A stretch of 38,030 bases of DNA from Gammaproteobacteria bacterium. Its GTDB lineage: Bacteria; Pseudomonadota; Gammaproteobacteria; Steroidobacterales; Steroidobacteraceae. Of the stretch, positions 24,955 to 32,709 are shown in pieces (the stretch's first letter is position 1; the number at the start of each line of letters is the position of its first letter). The position numbers and the translations under genes are program-made. The stretch is taken from assembly GCA_011391405.1 (NCBI GenBank), contig JAABQQ010000154.1:1-38030 (forward strand), given 5' to 3'. The notes under the pieces were generated by a model. The model had not been told where the DNA came from. It worked only from the letters and a program-made list of their open reading frames with translations, and ran no database searches.

Positions 24955-25905
24955 TCAGGCCCCCAGCAACAGGTGCACGAGCAGGCCCAGCACCGCGAAC
25001 ATGAACGCAGTGGCCATGAACTCCGGCGCGCGGAACACGCGCAGCTTGGCGGAAACGGTTTCCAGCAGCGCGAGCCACAGGCCGGCGACGGCAAGCTTCG
25101 CCAGCAGCGCCGGGATCGACAAGGCCAGCGCGCCGATCCCGGTCTCGCCGATGGATGCGCCCCACGGCACGAACAGCGCGAAGCCGATGCAGGCGTAATT
25201 GAACAGCTTCAGGGCGGCTGCCCACTCCATCAGGGCGAGATGCCGCGCCGAGTACTCGAGCAGCATCGCCTCGTGGATCATGGTCAGTTCGAGGTGTGTC
25301 GCCGGATTGTCCACTGGAATGCGCGCGTTCTCTGCGAGCAGCACCATGGTGAAGGCGACCGCCGTGAACGCGAGGCTCGGATACAGGGCGAGGGGCTGGA
25401 CCACGAGCCGTTCCGCGATCAACGGCAGAGCCGTGGTCGCGGACAGCAGCGAGGCAACAAAGATGACCATCAGCAGGGCCGGCTCGGCGAGGAAGCCGAT
25501 CATCATTTCCCGTCGCGCACCGAGCGTGCCGAACGCAGTGCCGATGTCCATTGCCGCGAGCGACATGAAGACGCGCGCTATCGCCAGGAGTCCGACCAGT
25601 GCAATCGCATCGGCCGCGGAACGGAAGGGCAGGCCCGTGCCCATCGAGGGAATGACCGCCGCTGCGGCAACCATCGCGCCGAACACGATATATGGCGCCA
25701 GGCGGAACAGCGGCGACGCGCCCTCTGCGATGACTGCATCCTTGTGGAACAGTTTTCGAATGCCGTGGTACGGGAGCAGGACACTCGGTGCGCGCCGGTT
25801 CTGCAGCCAGGCACGACACGCGTTGACCCAACCCAGGAACAGCGGGGCGAGGACCAGTGCGGCGAGCACTTCCAGGAACTGGGTGAGCCACGCCACCGCG
25901 CTCAC
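24955..25905 (-). CDS. hyfC: HyfC/HycD/NuoH-like membrane subunit
   Basis: A 316-residue membrane subunit that docks the soluble arm. It has about eight helices and the family loop ENARIPVDNPATHLE, then LTMIHEAMLLEYSARHL, nearly the same as in HycD/HyfC. The cytoplasmic N-terminal loop (RAWLQNRRAPSVLLPYHG) with conserved Arg and Lys is also present. The GTG at 25905 overlaps the hyfB-like stop (GTGA). In complex I the equivalent subunit lines the quinone channel; whether quinone is used here is not known. Confidence 0.88.
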   Translation of the reverse strand: MSAVAWLTQFLEVLAALVLAPLFLGWVNACRAWLQNRRAPSVLLPYHGIRKLFHKDAVIAEGASPLFRLAPYIVFGAMVAAAAVIPSMGTGLPFRSAADAIALVGLLAIARVFMSLAAMDIGTAFGTLGARREMMIGFLAEPALLMVIFVASLLSATTALPLIAERLVVQPLALYPSLAFTAVAFTMVLLAENARIPVDNPATHLELTMIHEAMLLEYSARHLALMEWAAALKLFNYACIGFALFVPWGASIGETGIGALALSIPALLAKLAVAGLWLALLETVSAKLRVFRAPEFMATAFMFAVLGLLVHLLLGA

Positions 25906-27905
25906 AGCATCACCGCGAGCAGCAGCACGAGCGTGATGAAACTGTACGTCAGGTAGACCGAGATGCGGCCTTGCTGCAGCCAGGCCACGGAGTTTGCAGC
26001 CCGGGCGAGCAGGGCCGCGATCGGAAGGTAGACGCCTTTCCAGAACCGGTCGCTGACCTTGACGCGATAGCGTGGCGCCTGATCGTGCGGCGAGGGCAGG
26101 TCACGTTCCATTTCGAAGAACGAGACGAAGATGTGCCGGATCGGCTGACCGAACCCCTCGGCCGTGTCCTGCATGCGCGGATCGAGCCGGCCGAAGCCAC
26201 AATCCCAGGTTGGGGCCCGGCGCACCGGTCGACGGTAGACGATGCGCACGATCAGGAAGGTTGCCGCGACCACGGCCACGATCACCGCCAACAGGACCAA
26301 TGGTGCGTACGACACGTCCCGTTCGGTCAACGGCGCCAGCATCCACCATGACTGACCCGCAAGATTCGGTGCGGCTCCCACCAGTTGCTCGGTGGCGGCA
26401 CCAAGCGCGTGAATCACCTGGTTGGGCAGGAGTCCCAGCAGCACGCACCCGATCGCCAGCCAGACGAGACCCGCCTTCTCGAATCCATCCACGTCGTGCG
26501 CAACGGCCAGCGAGGATTCGCGGGGCTGCCCCAGGAAGACGATGCCGAAGAACTTCACCATGACGTAGCCGGCAAGCGCAGCCGCGAGCGCGACGATGGC
26601 TGCGCCCAACGGCAGCAGCATGTTCACGAACGGTTGCGGCACTTCATGCGAGAACAGGAATGTCTGCAGCAGCAGCCACTCGGACACGAACCCGTTCAGC
26701 GGCGGCAGGCCGGCGATTGCGAGGACGCCCACCAGCGTCAGCCAGGCAGCCCATGGCATTCGGTGAATCAGCCCGCCGAGCCGGCCGAGATTCCGTTCGC
26801 CGGTGGCGTGCAGGACCGCCCCGGTGCCGAGGAACAGCAGGCTCTTCATGAACGCGTGATTGATGGAGTGATACAGCACCGCGACCAGCGCGAGCGCCGC
26901 GAGCTCGGTCATGCCTACGCCATGAAAAACGATGGCCAGTCCGATGCCGGTAAACAGCACGCCGATGTTTTCGACCGACGAATAGGCGAGCAGACGCTTC
27001 ATGTCTGTCTGCACCGCGGCGAAGACCACGCCGAAGATTGCCGTGGCCAGACCCAGTGCAAGCGGGATCAGGCCCCACCACCACAGCGGGTCTCCGATCA
27101 GGTCGAACGTCACGCGCAGCACGCCGTAGATGGCGGTCTTCAGCATGACTCCGCTCATGAGCGCCGACACGGGCGAAGGTGCGGCCGGGTGTGCCTCCGG
27201 GAGCCAGACGTGCAGTGGCAGCAGCCCGGCCTTGGCGCCGAATCCGAACAGCGCAAGCAGGAAGGCGGCGGTTGCCCACGGAGTCGACAGCGTGCTTTCG
27301 CGCATGGCGTCGAACGAGAACAACCAGGTGCCGCCCTGGAGGATGCCGAAGCTCAGCAGGATGGCGATGGCACCGACGTGTGCCATGAGCAGGTAGAGGA
27401 ATCCCGCGCTGCGAATTTCCGGGATGCCGTGCTGGGCAGTCACCAGGAAATAGGACGTCAGGGCCATCGTCTCCCACGCGACCATGAATGCGTAGGCATC
27501 GTCGGCGACCAGCACGAATCCCATGCTCGCGAGAAAGAGGTGGTACTGGAGTCCCATCACCCCCGGTGCGGTTCCCTCGCCCTTACGAAAATAACCCGCC
27601 GCGAACAACGACACACCGGCTGATGCGCTGCCGAGGAGTGCCAGGAACACGCGCGAAAGATTGTCCAGCCGCACGTGCATGGGCAAGTCCGGCAAGCCGA
27701 TGTGCAGGGTGGCGTGCTCGACCGGTTCGGTGAGGCTCAGGGCAGCCACGATCGCGAGACCGACGCCAACGATTGCGCCGAGCGGAAACAACACCCGGCC
27801 GACTAACGCGACGCTGTGGGGCCGCAGCAGTCCGGCAGCGCCCACCACCGCCCAGCACGCGAGCAGTGCCAGGGAAAGGGTCAGGGGCGAGTCGATCGGG
27901 GCCAT
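25902..27905 (-). CDS. hyfB: HyfB/NuoL-like proton-translocating membrane subunit
   Basis: A 667-residue antiporter-type subunit and the first gene of the operon. The helix Glu is in MVAWETMAL, and lysines in GFGAKAGLLPLHVWLPEAH and SGVMLKTAIYG match the proton-channel residues of NuoL. The C-terminal part (RAPTWDCGFGRLDPRMQDT, then IRHIF) is diagnostic for HyfB/HycC. The ATG at 27905 has GGAG twelve bases upstream, longer than usual. It is divergent from the ribbon-helix-helix gene across 72 bases that contain a symmetric -10 box and a palindrome. Confidence 0.9.
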   Translation of the reverse strand: MAPIDSPLTLSLALLACWAVVGAAGLLRPHSVALVGRVLFPLGAIVGVGLAIVAALSLTEPVEHATLHIGLPDLPMHVRLDNLSRVFLALLGSASAGVSLFAAGYFRKGEGTAPGVMGLQYHLFLASMGFVLVADDAYAFMVAWETMALTSYFLVTAQHGIPEIRSAGFLYLLMAHVGAIAILLSFGILQGGTWLFSFDAMRESTLSTPWATAAFLLALFGFGAKAGLLPLHVWLPEAHPAAPSPVSALMSGVMLKTAIYGVLRVTFDLIGDPLWWWGLIPLALGLATAIFGVVFAAVQTDMKRLLAYSSVENIGVLFTGIGLAIVFHGVGMTELAALALVAVLYHSINHAFMKSLLFLGTGAVLHATGERNLGRLGGLIHRMPWAAWLTLVGVLAIAGLPPLNGFVSEWLLLQTFLFSHEVPQPFVNMLLPLGAAIVALAAALAGYVMVKFFGIVFLGQPRESSLAVAHDVDGFEKAGLVWLAIGCVLLGLLPNQVIHALGAATEQLVGAAPNLAGQSWWMLAPLTERDVSYAPLVLLAVIVAVVAATFLIVRIVYRRPVRRAPTWDCGFGRLDPRMQDTAEGFGQPIRHIFVSFFEMERDLPSPHDQAPRYRVKVSDRFWKGVYLPIAALLARAANSVAWLQQGRISVYLTYSFITLVLLLAVML

Positions 27906-27921
27906 TTCGCCATTCTACTCC

Positions 27922-27941
27922 AATGCAAATTGCATTATAAT
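27922..27941. promoter_or_regulatory. Shared bidirectional promoter with palindromic operator (hyf operon / RHH gene)
   Basis: AATGCAA-A-TTGCATT at 27922-27936 is a perfect 7+7 inverted repeat with a one-base centre. It runs into ATTATAAT at 27934-27941, itself a perfect palindrome, so TATAAT reads on both strands (plus 27936-27941, minus 27939-27934). Predicted starts would leave leaders of roughly 30 bases for the RHH gene and roughly 22 for hyfB. The palindrome would fill the spacer of the plus promoter and the start-site region of the minus promoter, so a bound repressor would block both. The -35 boxes are weak on both sides. Confidence 0.6.
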
Positions 27942-27977
27942 CACAGGCACATGCCTTGCGCACTGTGAGGAATTCGC

Positions 27978-28184
27978 TTGCCACTCGAGGACCGCACCGC
28001 CCGTCTGACCGTGCTGATCGACCCGCGCAAGAAGGCGTTGCTCGAGCGCATCTGCGCGGAGCAGGACACCACGCCCTCACAGGTCGTCCGACAGTTAATC
28101 CGGCGCTACATCGAAGACCAGACGGGAACGCCGTGGACGCCTGCAGAGTTGGACGCGTTCGAGCGGCCCCGCAAGAGGCGTTGA
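27978..28184 (+). CDS. Ribbon-helix-helix (CopG-like) DNA-binding protein, TTG start
   Basis: A 68-residue protein with the ribbon-helix-helix pattern: strand TARLTVLIDP, helix KKALLERICAEQD, turn TTPSQVVRQLIRRYIED. Such proteins dimerise and bind short palindromes in the major groove. The TTG at 27978 follows GAGGAA at about five bases. A matching palindrome lies 42 bases upstream, across the -10 box of its own promoter and of the divergent hyf operon, so autorepression and control of the operon are the simplest inference. The TGATG overlap with the next gene couples it to the SpeE-like protein. A tail of PRKRR ends the protein. Confidence 0.75.
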   Translation: MPLEDRTARLTVLIDPRKKALLERICAEQDTTPSQVVRQLIRRYIEDQTGTPWTPAELDAFERPRKRR

Positions 28185-29167
28185 TGACCCGTCAATCCGA
28201 CCGCTTGCCGCAGCGAAAGCGCATGACGCGCTTGAGCGTGGCCTCGTCGCAGCAGGATGGTTGGGGATCGACGAGCCAGCGAAATGAGGACCTGCTGTCC
28301 CTGGGCGGTCTCACGATCGACCCTGGCACGCTGGTGCGCGTACTGGAACCGACGGCAGCCGCGTCGGCTGTGCTGTGCCAGCGACTGATGGCGGGCACCT
28401 ATGACAAGCCCTTCCTGGTCGAAGACGGCAAGCATCGCGCGATGTGCTTTACGATCGATGGCAGCGTCCAGAGCGAAATGCGGATCGACGATCCCGACGC
28501 ACTCGTGAACGACTACACGCGCAAGATGATGGCGTTCCTGCTGTTCTGTCCGGAGCCACGACGCGTCCTCATGATTGGACTCGGTGGTGGGTCGCTGGTC
28601 AAATTCTGCAATCGCCACCTGCCGTCGACGCACCTCACGGTCGTCGAGATCGATGCGAACGTCATCGCACTGCGAGCGCATTTCCAGATTCCTCCGGATG
28701 GCACCGACCTGCGCGTCATCCACGGCGACGGTGCCCGCTATGTCGCAGACCTGATCGACTCCGCGGAATTCCCGGACGTGCTGCTCGTCGACGCCTACGA
28801 TCGCGATGGATTACCACGATCGATCGCGGAACCTGAGTTCATCGAGCACTCCCGCCGCATACTCGGCGATGGTGGGGTGTTCGTGATGAACCTCGCCGCC
28901 CATGAGTCGGACAGCACGCTGCAGGTGGAGAGAATTCGCAAGGTATTCGGCGACCCTGTCATTCCGGTGACCGTCGGGTGGGGCGGCAACATGGTCGTTT
29001 TCGCAGGGCCTGCCTTAAGCGATCGGCGGCGGCTGGAGGCCGCTCCAGCGAACGCCCGTCGCGTCGAGCGGACCCTCGATCTCGACTTCCGGATCCTGCC
29101 GGGTCTGGTGCGGAAGCATCTGCAGCAGGCGCAGTACGAGCCAGCGCAGCTTGATCCGGCGCAGTAA
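28184..29167 (+). CDS. SpeE-like (spermidine-synthase fold) protein
   Basis: A 327-residue protein with the Rossmann-type binding core of polyamine aminopropyltransferases: VLMIGLGGGSLVKFC, LTVVEIDANVI, HGDGARYV and DVLLVDAYDRDGLP. The catalytic segment usually seen as a Tyr-His-Glu after the DG motif reads NDYTRKMM here, and the glycine loop is GLGGGS rather than GGGDGG, so real spermidine synthesis is doubtful. A related methyltransferase-like activity is possible. The first about 40 residues are an unconserved, polar extension; the Met at 28223 is an alternative start. It overlaps the RHH stop by one base. Confidence 0.7.
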   Translation: MTRQSDRLPQRKRMTRLSVASSQQDGWGSTSQRNEDLLSLGGLTIDPGTLVRVLEPTAAASAVLCQRLMAGTYDKPFLVEDGKHRAMCFTIDGSVQSEMRIDDPDALVNDYTRKMMAFLLFCPEPRRVLMIGLGGGSLVKFCNRHLPSTHLTVVEIDANVIALRAHFQIPPDGTDLRVIHGDGARYVADLIDSAEFPDVLLVDAYDRDGLPRSIAEPEFIEHSRRILGDGGVFVMNLAAHESDSTLQVERIRKVFGDPVIPVTVGWGGNMVVFAGPALSDRRRLEAAPANARRVERTLDLDFRILPGLVRKHLQQAQYEPAQLDPAQ

Positions 29168-29209
29168 GCTGCTACCGGATCCGCCCGCAGCGCAGGGCGC
29201 CAACCCGTC

Positions 29210-30061
29210 TCATTGAACGGTTCGCGTCTCGATGATCAGGTCGAGTACGAAGTGCTCCGTCGGTGCGTTGCCTGCGGTCCCGGCCTGCTCGAAACGCTTG
29301 ACCCGCACCACGTGCTGCTCGCCTGCGACGGGTGCGTAGCCTTCGATGCCCTCGGGCAGCGCGCGCCACTCGCCCGGCGTCCCGCTCGCGAGGCCTTTCT
29401 CGTCGAAGTGGCGATCGCGCACCATCAGGCACGGGGGTGCTGACGGAGCCGGCGCCACACAGGGTTCCGGCGACACCTCGAGGAACGCGCGCGTGCCGGG
29501 TCCACCGAAACGGGTTTCCGGCGTCGGGGTACCGCTGAAGGTCAAGGTACTGCCATCGGCCGCTGCCAGCCGCAGGTGCGGCGCACCGGCTTCACCCTCG
29601 ACCGCAACCTGCAGAGTGCCCGTCAGGAACTTGGCGAATGCGGCATCGGCGTTTGCCAGCAGCGGTGGGCAGGCCATCATCGTCGACATCCCCTGGCTGA
29701 CCTGCATTTGCGCAGAGTCGAGCAGTTGGTAGCCGGCGTTCATGCGATTGCAGCCGCCGGTCACGCTGAGCCTGCCGTCCGCGAACTGGACACCCATCGG
29801 CTTGTCCGGTGTCGGGAAGAACGCAGCGATCGACTGCCCGGCGCCGTCAGTCGCCGACTGGAGCTGCCACAAGTTGGCGACCAGGGTCGCAGCAGTATCA
29901 GGAGTGGGCGCGGCAGTGGAAGGTTCGGCAGGCGCTGACGCAACGGCCGGCGTCGTCGCAGACTCCGGTCCGGGTGACTCGGGCGGAGTGCTGCGGGCGC
30001 AGCCGGCCACGCACAGCGCGGTGACGACGAGAACAAGACGATAAGGTCGATGCAGTGACAT
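29210..30061 (-). CDS. META-domain (HslJ-like) lipoprotein with C-terminal DUF4377-like part
   Basis: A 283-residue predicted lipoprotein with lipobox VAGC (Cys21), followed by a Pro/Ala/Thr-rich linker of about 40 residues. Residues about 65-170 form a META domain (VTGGCNRMNAGYQL, MACPPLLANADAAF) as in HslJ, which is linked to heat-shock and novobiocin tolerance. The last about 90 residues (FLEVSPEPCVAPAPSAPPCL, WRALPEGIEGYAP, VVRVKRFE) look like DUF4377. The two domains often occur together. Its molecular role is unknown. It is 15 bases downstream of the DUF4105 gene and may be co-transcribed. Confidence 0.8.
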   Translation of the reverse strand: MSLHRPYRLVLVVTALCVAGCARSTPPESPGPESATTPAVASAPAEPSTAAPTPDTAATLVANLWQLQSATDGAGQSIAAFFPTPDKPMGVQFADGRLSVTGGCNRMNAGYQLLDSAQMQVSQGMSTMMACPPLLANADAAFAKFLTGTLQVAVEGEAGAPHLRLAAADGSTLTFSGTPTPETRFGGPGTRAFLEVSPEPCVAPAPSAPPCLMVRDRHFDEKGLASGTPGEWRALPEGIEGYAPVAGEQHVVRVKRFEQAGTAGNAPTEHFVLDLIIETRTVQ

Positions 30062-30076
30062 GGACGTACTCCGCTT

Positions 30077-31117
30077 TTAAAGGTTCATTCCCGGCACGGA
30101 CTCACGGATGTGCTGCGCGAATTCCTCGATTTCTTCGGAAGCCTTCACGGCCGGGTTGACCCGTGACCGTTGCCGCAGTTCGGCGAAGGGGAACTGCGAA
30201 TTCAGCAGTCGCGTGTCGTAGAAATACCGGTCGACCCAGCCGTTGAGATAGTGCCGGAAATCGAAATCGCCTTTGCGGCCGACCAGGTTCGCGTAGCGCA
30301 CGATGTTGATCGTGCAGCTGTTGCTCAGCAGGTGGTAGAACTCCGGCTGGTCCGCCAGCTGGTTGATGCGCTCGAGGTAGACCCGCAACAGTTGGCGCGC
30401 ATTTTCGGCCGGCACCCGCAGGCGGTACAAGTACACGTCTTCGTTGCGGAAATTTGTGCGGACACCCACGAGGTCGCGCTCTTCGCCGACAACGTAGATT
30501 AACTCGTACTTCTTGAAGAGCGACGCGAGCGGGTCGAAACCTTCGTGCAGCTCCGGTCTCGTCTCAATGGAGATGTTGAGCGGGGGCGCGTTGTCGAAGA
30601 TGAAACTGACGAACGTGTGGCCCACGGGCCCCGGCATCCAGTAGGAGATGAAGAAATCCAGTGAGGTCAGGTGCGACAGCGACACTTCGCGTTCTTCGTA
30701 CCGCGCCGTGACATCGTCCCGGCTGCGATACTCGAAATTGCGCACGCCGGTGATGCGTACGCGATCACCTTCGATGGTGGCACGGGGCATGACCGCGACA
30801 TCCTGCCGCCAATCGCGATCGTGCGAGGGCTGGATGAAGCTCCACCCGACCAGAACGGCGAGATAGAGCCCGGCGAATACCCACCGCATGCGCCGCCGGC
30901 GCGTAATCCACAGGGCCCAGATGCCGAACGCTGCAAGCGCGACAGCGAGCCCGATCCGTAGCCCTGGCCAGGGCAGTGGCGAAAAGTAGATTGCGAGGCT
31001 GGCCCACGCGACGACCAAAGCCATGAGCAGGAACTTGAGCCCCTTCAGCAGCCAGCCGGGAATCTTCCGCAGCCAGCCAGCCCGGACCGCGTCCGGGCGC
31101 GATTCAGTCGCTGTCAT
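30077..31117 (-). CDS. DUF4105 (Lnb N-terminal periplasmic domain-like) membrane protein
   Basis: A 346-residue protein. The first about 100 residues have three hydrophobic helices (LLMALVVAWASLAIYFSPL, LRIGLAVALAAFGIWAL, WVFAGLYLAVLVGWSF), after which a large soluble DUF4105 domain follows, probably periplasmic. Conserved features include PVGHTFVSF and the Cys-containing NSCTINIV. The same domain precedes the phospholipid/lipoprotein acyltransferase Lnb of some firmicutes, where it is thought to be catalytic, so a lipid-linked thiol acyltransfer or protease reaction is possible. It overlaps the NodT-type gene by four bases (ATGA), so both are one transcript. Confidence 0.75.
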   Translation of the reverse strand: MTATESRPDAVRAGWLRKIPGWLLKGLKFLLMALVVAWASLAIYFSPLPWPGLRIGLAVALAAFGIWALWITRRRRMRWVFAGLYLAVLVGWSFIQPSHDRDWRQDVAVMPRATIEGDRVRITGVRNFEYRSRDDVTARYEEREVSLSHLTSLDFFISYWMPGPVGHTFVSFIFDNAPPLNISIETRPELHEGFDPLASLFKKYELIYVVGEERDLVGVRTNFRNEDVYLYRLRVPAENARQLLRVYLERINQLADQPEFYHLLSNSCTINIVRYANLVGRKGDFDFRHYLNGWVDRYFYDTRLLNSQFPFAELRQRSRVNPAVKASEEIEEFAQHIRESVPGMNL

Positions 31118-32553
31118 AGGCCGGGGGCGACGGTACTTTGCGGCTTCGGCGCAATCTCGCTGGCGATGTCGACCCAGCCACCACCCATCGCCTGGTACAC
31201 GTTGACGACCTGCGCGTAGCGATCCGCCTGCAGGCGCACCGACGCCAAGTCCGCGGCGAACAGTTCGTTCTCGGCCACCAGCACGTCGAGGTAACCCGCG
31301 ACTCCCTTGTCGAATCGCAGCGTAGACAGCCGGGCGAACTCGCGCAGCGAGTCCACGCGCTTCTGTTGCATTGCGACTTCCTGGACCTTCTTCTGCGAGC
31401 CCGTCAAGGCGTCGTTGGTCTCGCGGAAGGCGTTCAGCACTGTTTGCCGATACGCCAGCTCCGCCTGTCGATTCTGTGCTTCGGCCGCTTTGACCTGGCC
31501 CTTGATGCCGCCGAACGTGAAGATCGGCCCGGTCACACCGGCCCCGATCAGCATCGTGGTCGCCGGGTCGGTGAGCAGGTCGCCCAATGCCGTGCTCACG
31601 CTGCCGAGCGCGCCCGTGATCGAGATGTTCGGGTAATAAAGTGCTTTCGTGGCGCCCACGTTGGCATTGGCGGCCACGAGGTTCTGCTCGGCCTGCAGGA
31701 TGTCCGGCCGGCGCTGCAAAAGCACCGCGGGCAGGTCTGCCGGAATCTGGGGCGCGACGAGTTGCTCGAGGGTCTTGCCGCGCGGGATCGGCCCCGGATT
31801 GCGCCCGAGCAGGATCGAGATCAGGTTTTCTTGTGCGGCGATGGCCTGCTCGAAAGCAGGAATGGCCGCCAGCGCCTGCTGGGCTTGCGAGTTGACCTGC
31901 ATCACCTCGGTCTTCGCGACGACGCCGGCCTTGAAGCGCAGGTCGAAAATGCGTGAGGTCTCGTTGAAGTTACTGGCCGTTGCCTGCGCGATCTCGAGCT
32001 GGCGATCGAGTGCACGCAGCACGATGTAGCTGGTCGTGATACTCGACACCAGCGACAGCACCACGCCGCGTCGGGCTTGCTCGCTGGCATAGACCTGCGC
32101 CTGCGACGCTTCGCTCAAGCGCCGCACGCGACCGAACAGGTCAAGCTGCCAGGCCGCGCCGAGCGATGCCTGATACAACGAGAAGTAGCTGTCGGCACCC
32201 GCGGGAAGCGGCGGTTGGCCGACCCGGCTCGCCTGCACCCGACTCGCGTCCGCACCGTAGCCAATCTGCGGATACAGCTGTGAGCGCGTCGCGGTCAGCG
32301 CGCCGACGAACTGATCGACCCGCGCGGCGGCGATTCGCACGTCGAGGTTCTCGCGCAGCGCGGAGTCGACGAGTTCGTTGAGCACCGGATCGCCGAACTG
32401 CTCCCACCACTTTGTATTGGCCACTTCGGCGGCCTGCGTGTAGTCGATGCGCCACGCCGCCGGTGTCTGTACCTCAGGGCGTACGTAGTCGGGACCGGGC
32501 ATGCAGCCGGTGATGCCGGCGACTGCGAGCGCAAGGATTGCGTATGGCCTCAT
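31114..32553 (-). CDS. NodT-family outer membrane efflux lipoprotein (TolC-like)
   Basis: A 479-residue outer membrane channel of RND-type exporters. It has a signal peptide with lipobox ITGC (Cys17), then MPGPDYVRPEVQTPAAWR, the usual start of mature NodT/OprM proteins; two long coiled-coil repeats of the outer-membrane-efflux type follow, with RRPDILQAEQNL marking the second repeat and DLLTDPAT between. No adaptor or inner-membrane pump gene adjoins it in this window, so partners must be elsewhere. Downstream is DUF4105. The gene is divergent from the TPR-barrel gene across 156 bases. Confidence 0.92.
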   Translation of the reverse strand: MRPYAILALAVAGITGCMPGPDYVRPEVQTPAAWRIDYTQAAEVANTKWWEQFGDPVLNELVDSALRENLDVRIAAARVDQFVGALTATRSQLYPQIGYGADASRVQASRVGQPPLPAGADSYFSLYQASLGAAWQLDLFGRVRRLSEASQAQVYASEQARRGVVLSLVSSITTSYIVLRALDRQLEIAQATASNFNETSRIFDLRFKAGVVAKTEVMQVNSQAQQALAAIPAFEQAIAAQENLISILLGRNPGPIPRGKTLEQLVAPQIPADLPAVLLQRRPDILQAEQNLVAANANVGATKALYYPNISITGALGSVSTALGDLLTDPATTMLIGAGVTGPIFTFGGIKGQVKAAEAQNRQAELAYRQTVLNAFRETNDALTGSQKKVQEVAMQQKRVDSLREFARLSTLRFDKGVAGYLDVLVAENELFAADLASVRLQADRYAQVVNVYQAMGGGWVDIASEIAPKPQSTVAPGL

Positions 32554-32620
32554 TTCAGGGCATTCCTATCGAGCAATGCGGCGGTGAACGACGCCACCGG
32601 GAACCGGGTCGCTCCAAGTT

Positions 32621-32626
32621 TATACT
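32621..32626 (+). promoter_or_regulatory. Candidate -10 box for the TPR-barrel gene
   Basis: TATACT in the 156-base gap, 84 bases before the ATG at 32710. No clear -35 box. It is the best -10-like sequence in the gap on this strand; the start of the divergent NodT-type gene lies about 70 bases away. Confidence 0.3.
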
Positions 32627-32709
32627 GGTTTCGGCTACCCTGTTCAGGCTCGAATAACACCCGCGGACGCACGAACGCGTACAAGACATCCGGCCAGCAA
32701 CGGGGCTTC

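Noticed and set aside
20742-27905. Annotation of the operon as a functional [NiFe] hydrogenase 4 or as respiratory complex I
   Set aside because: The nickel cysteines of the large subunit are all replaced and hyp genes are absent, which rules out a normal hydrogenase. The NADH-input subunits NuoEFG, NuoI, NuoA and NuoJ are absent, and HyfB/HyfC/HyfE features are specific to the Hyf branch, which rules out complex I.
28184-29167. Genuine spermidine synthase SpeE
   Set aside because: The catalytic Tyr-His-Glu and GGGDGG motifs are altered, so I report it only as SpeE-like.
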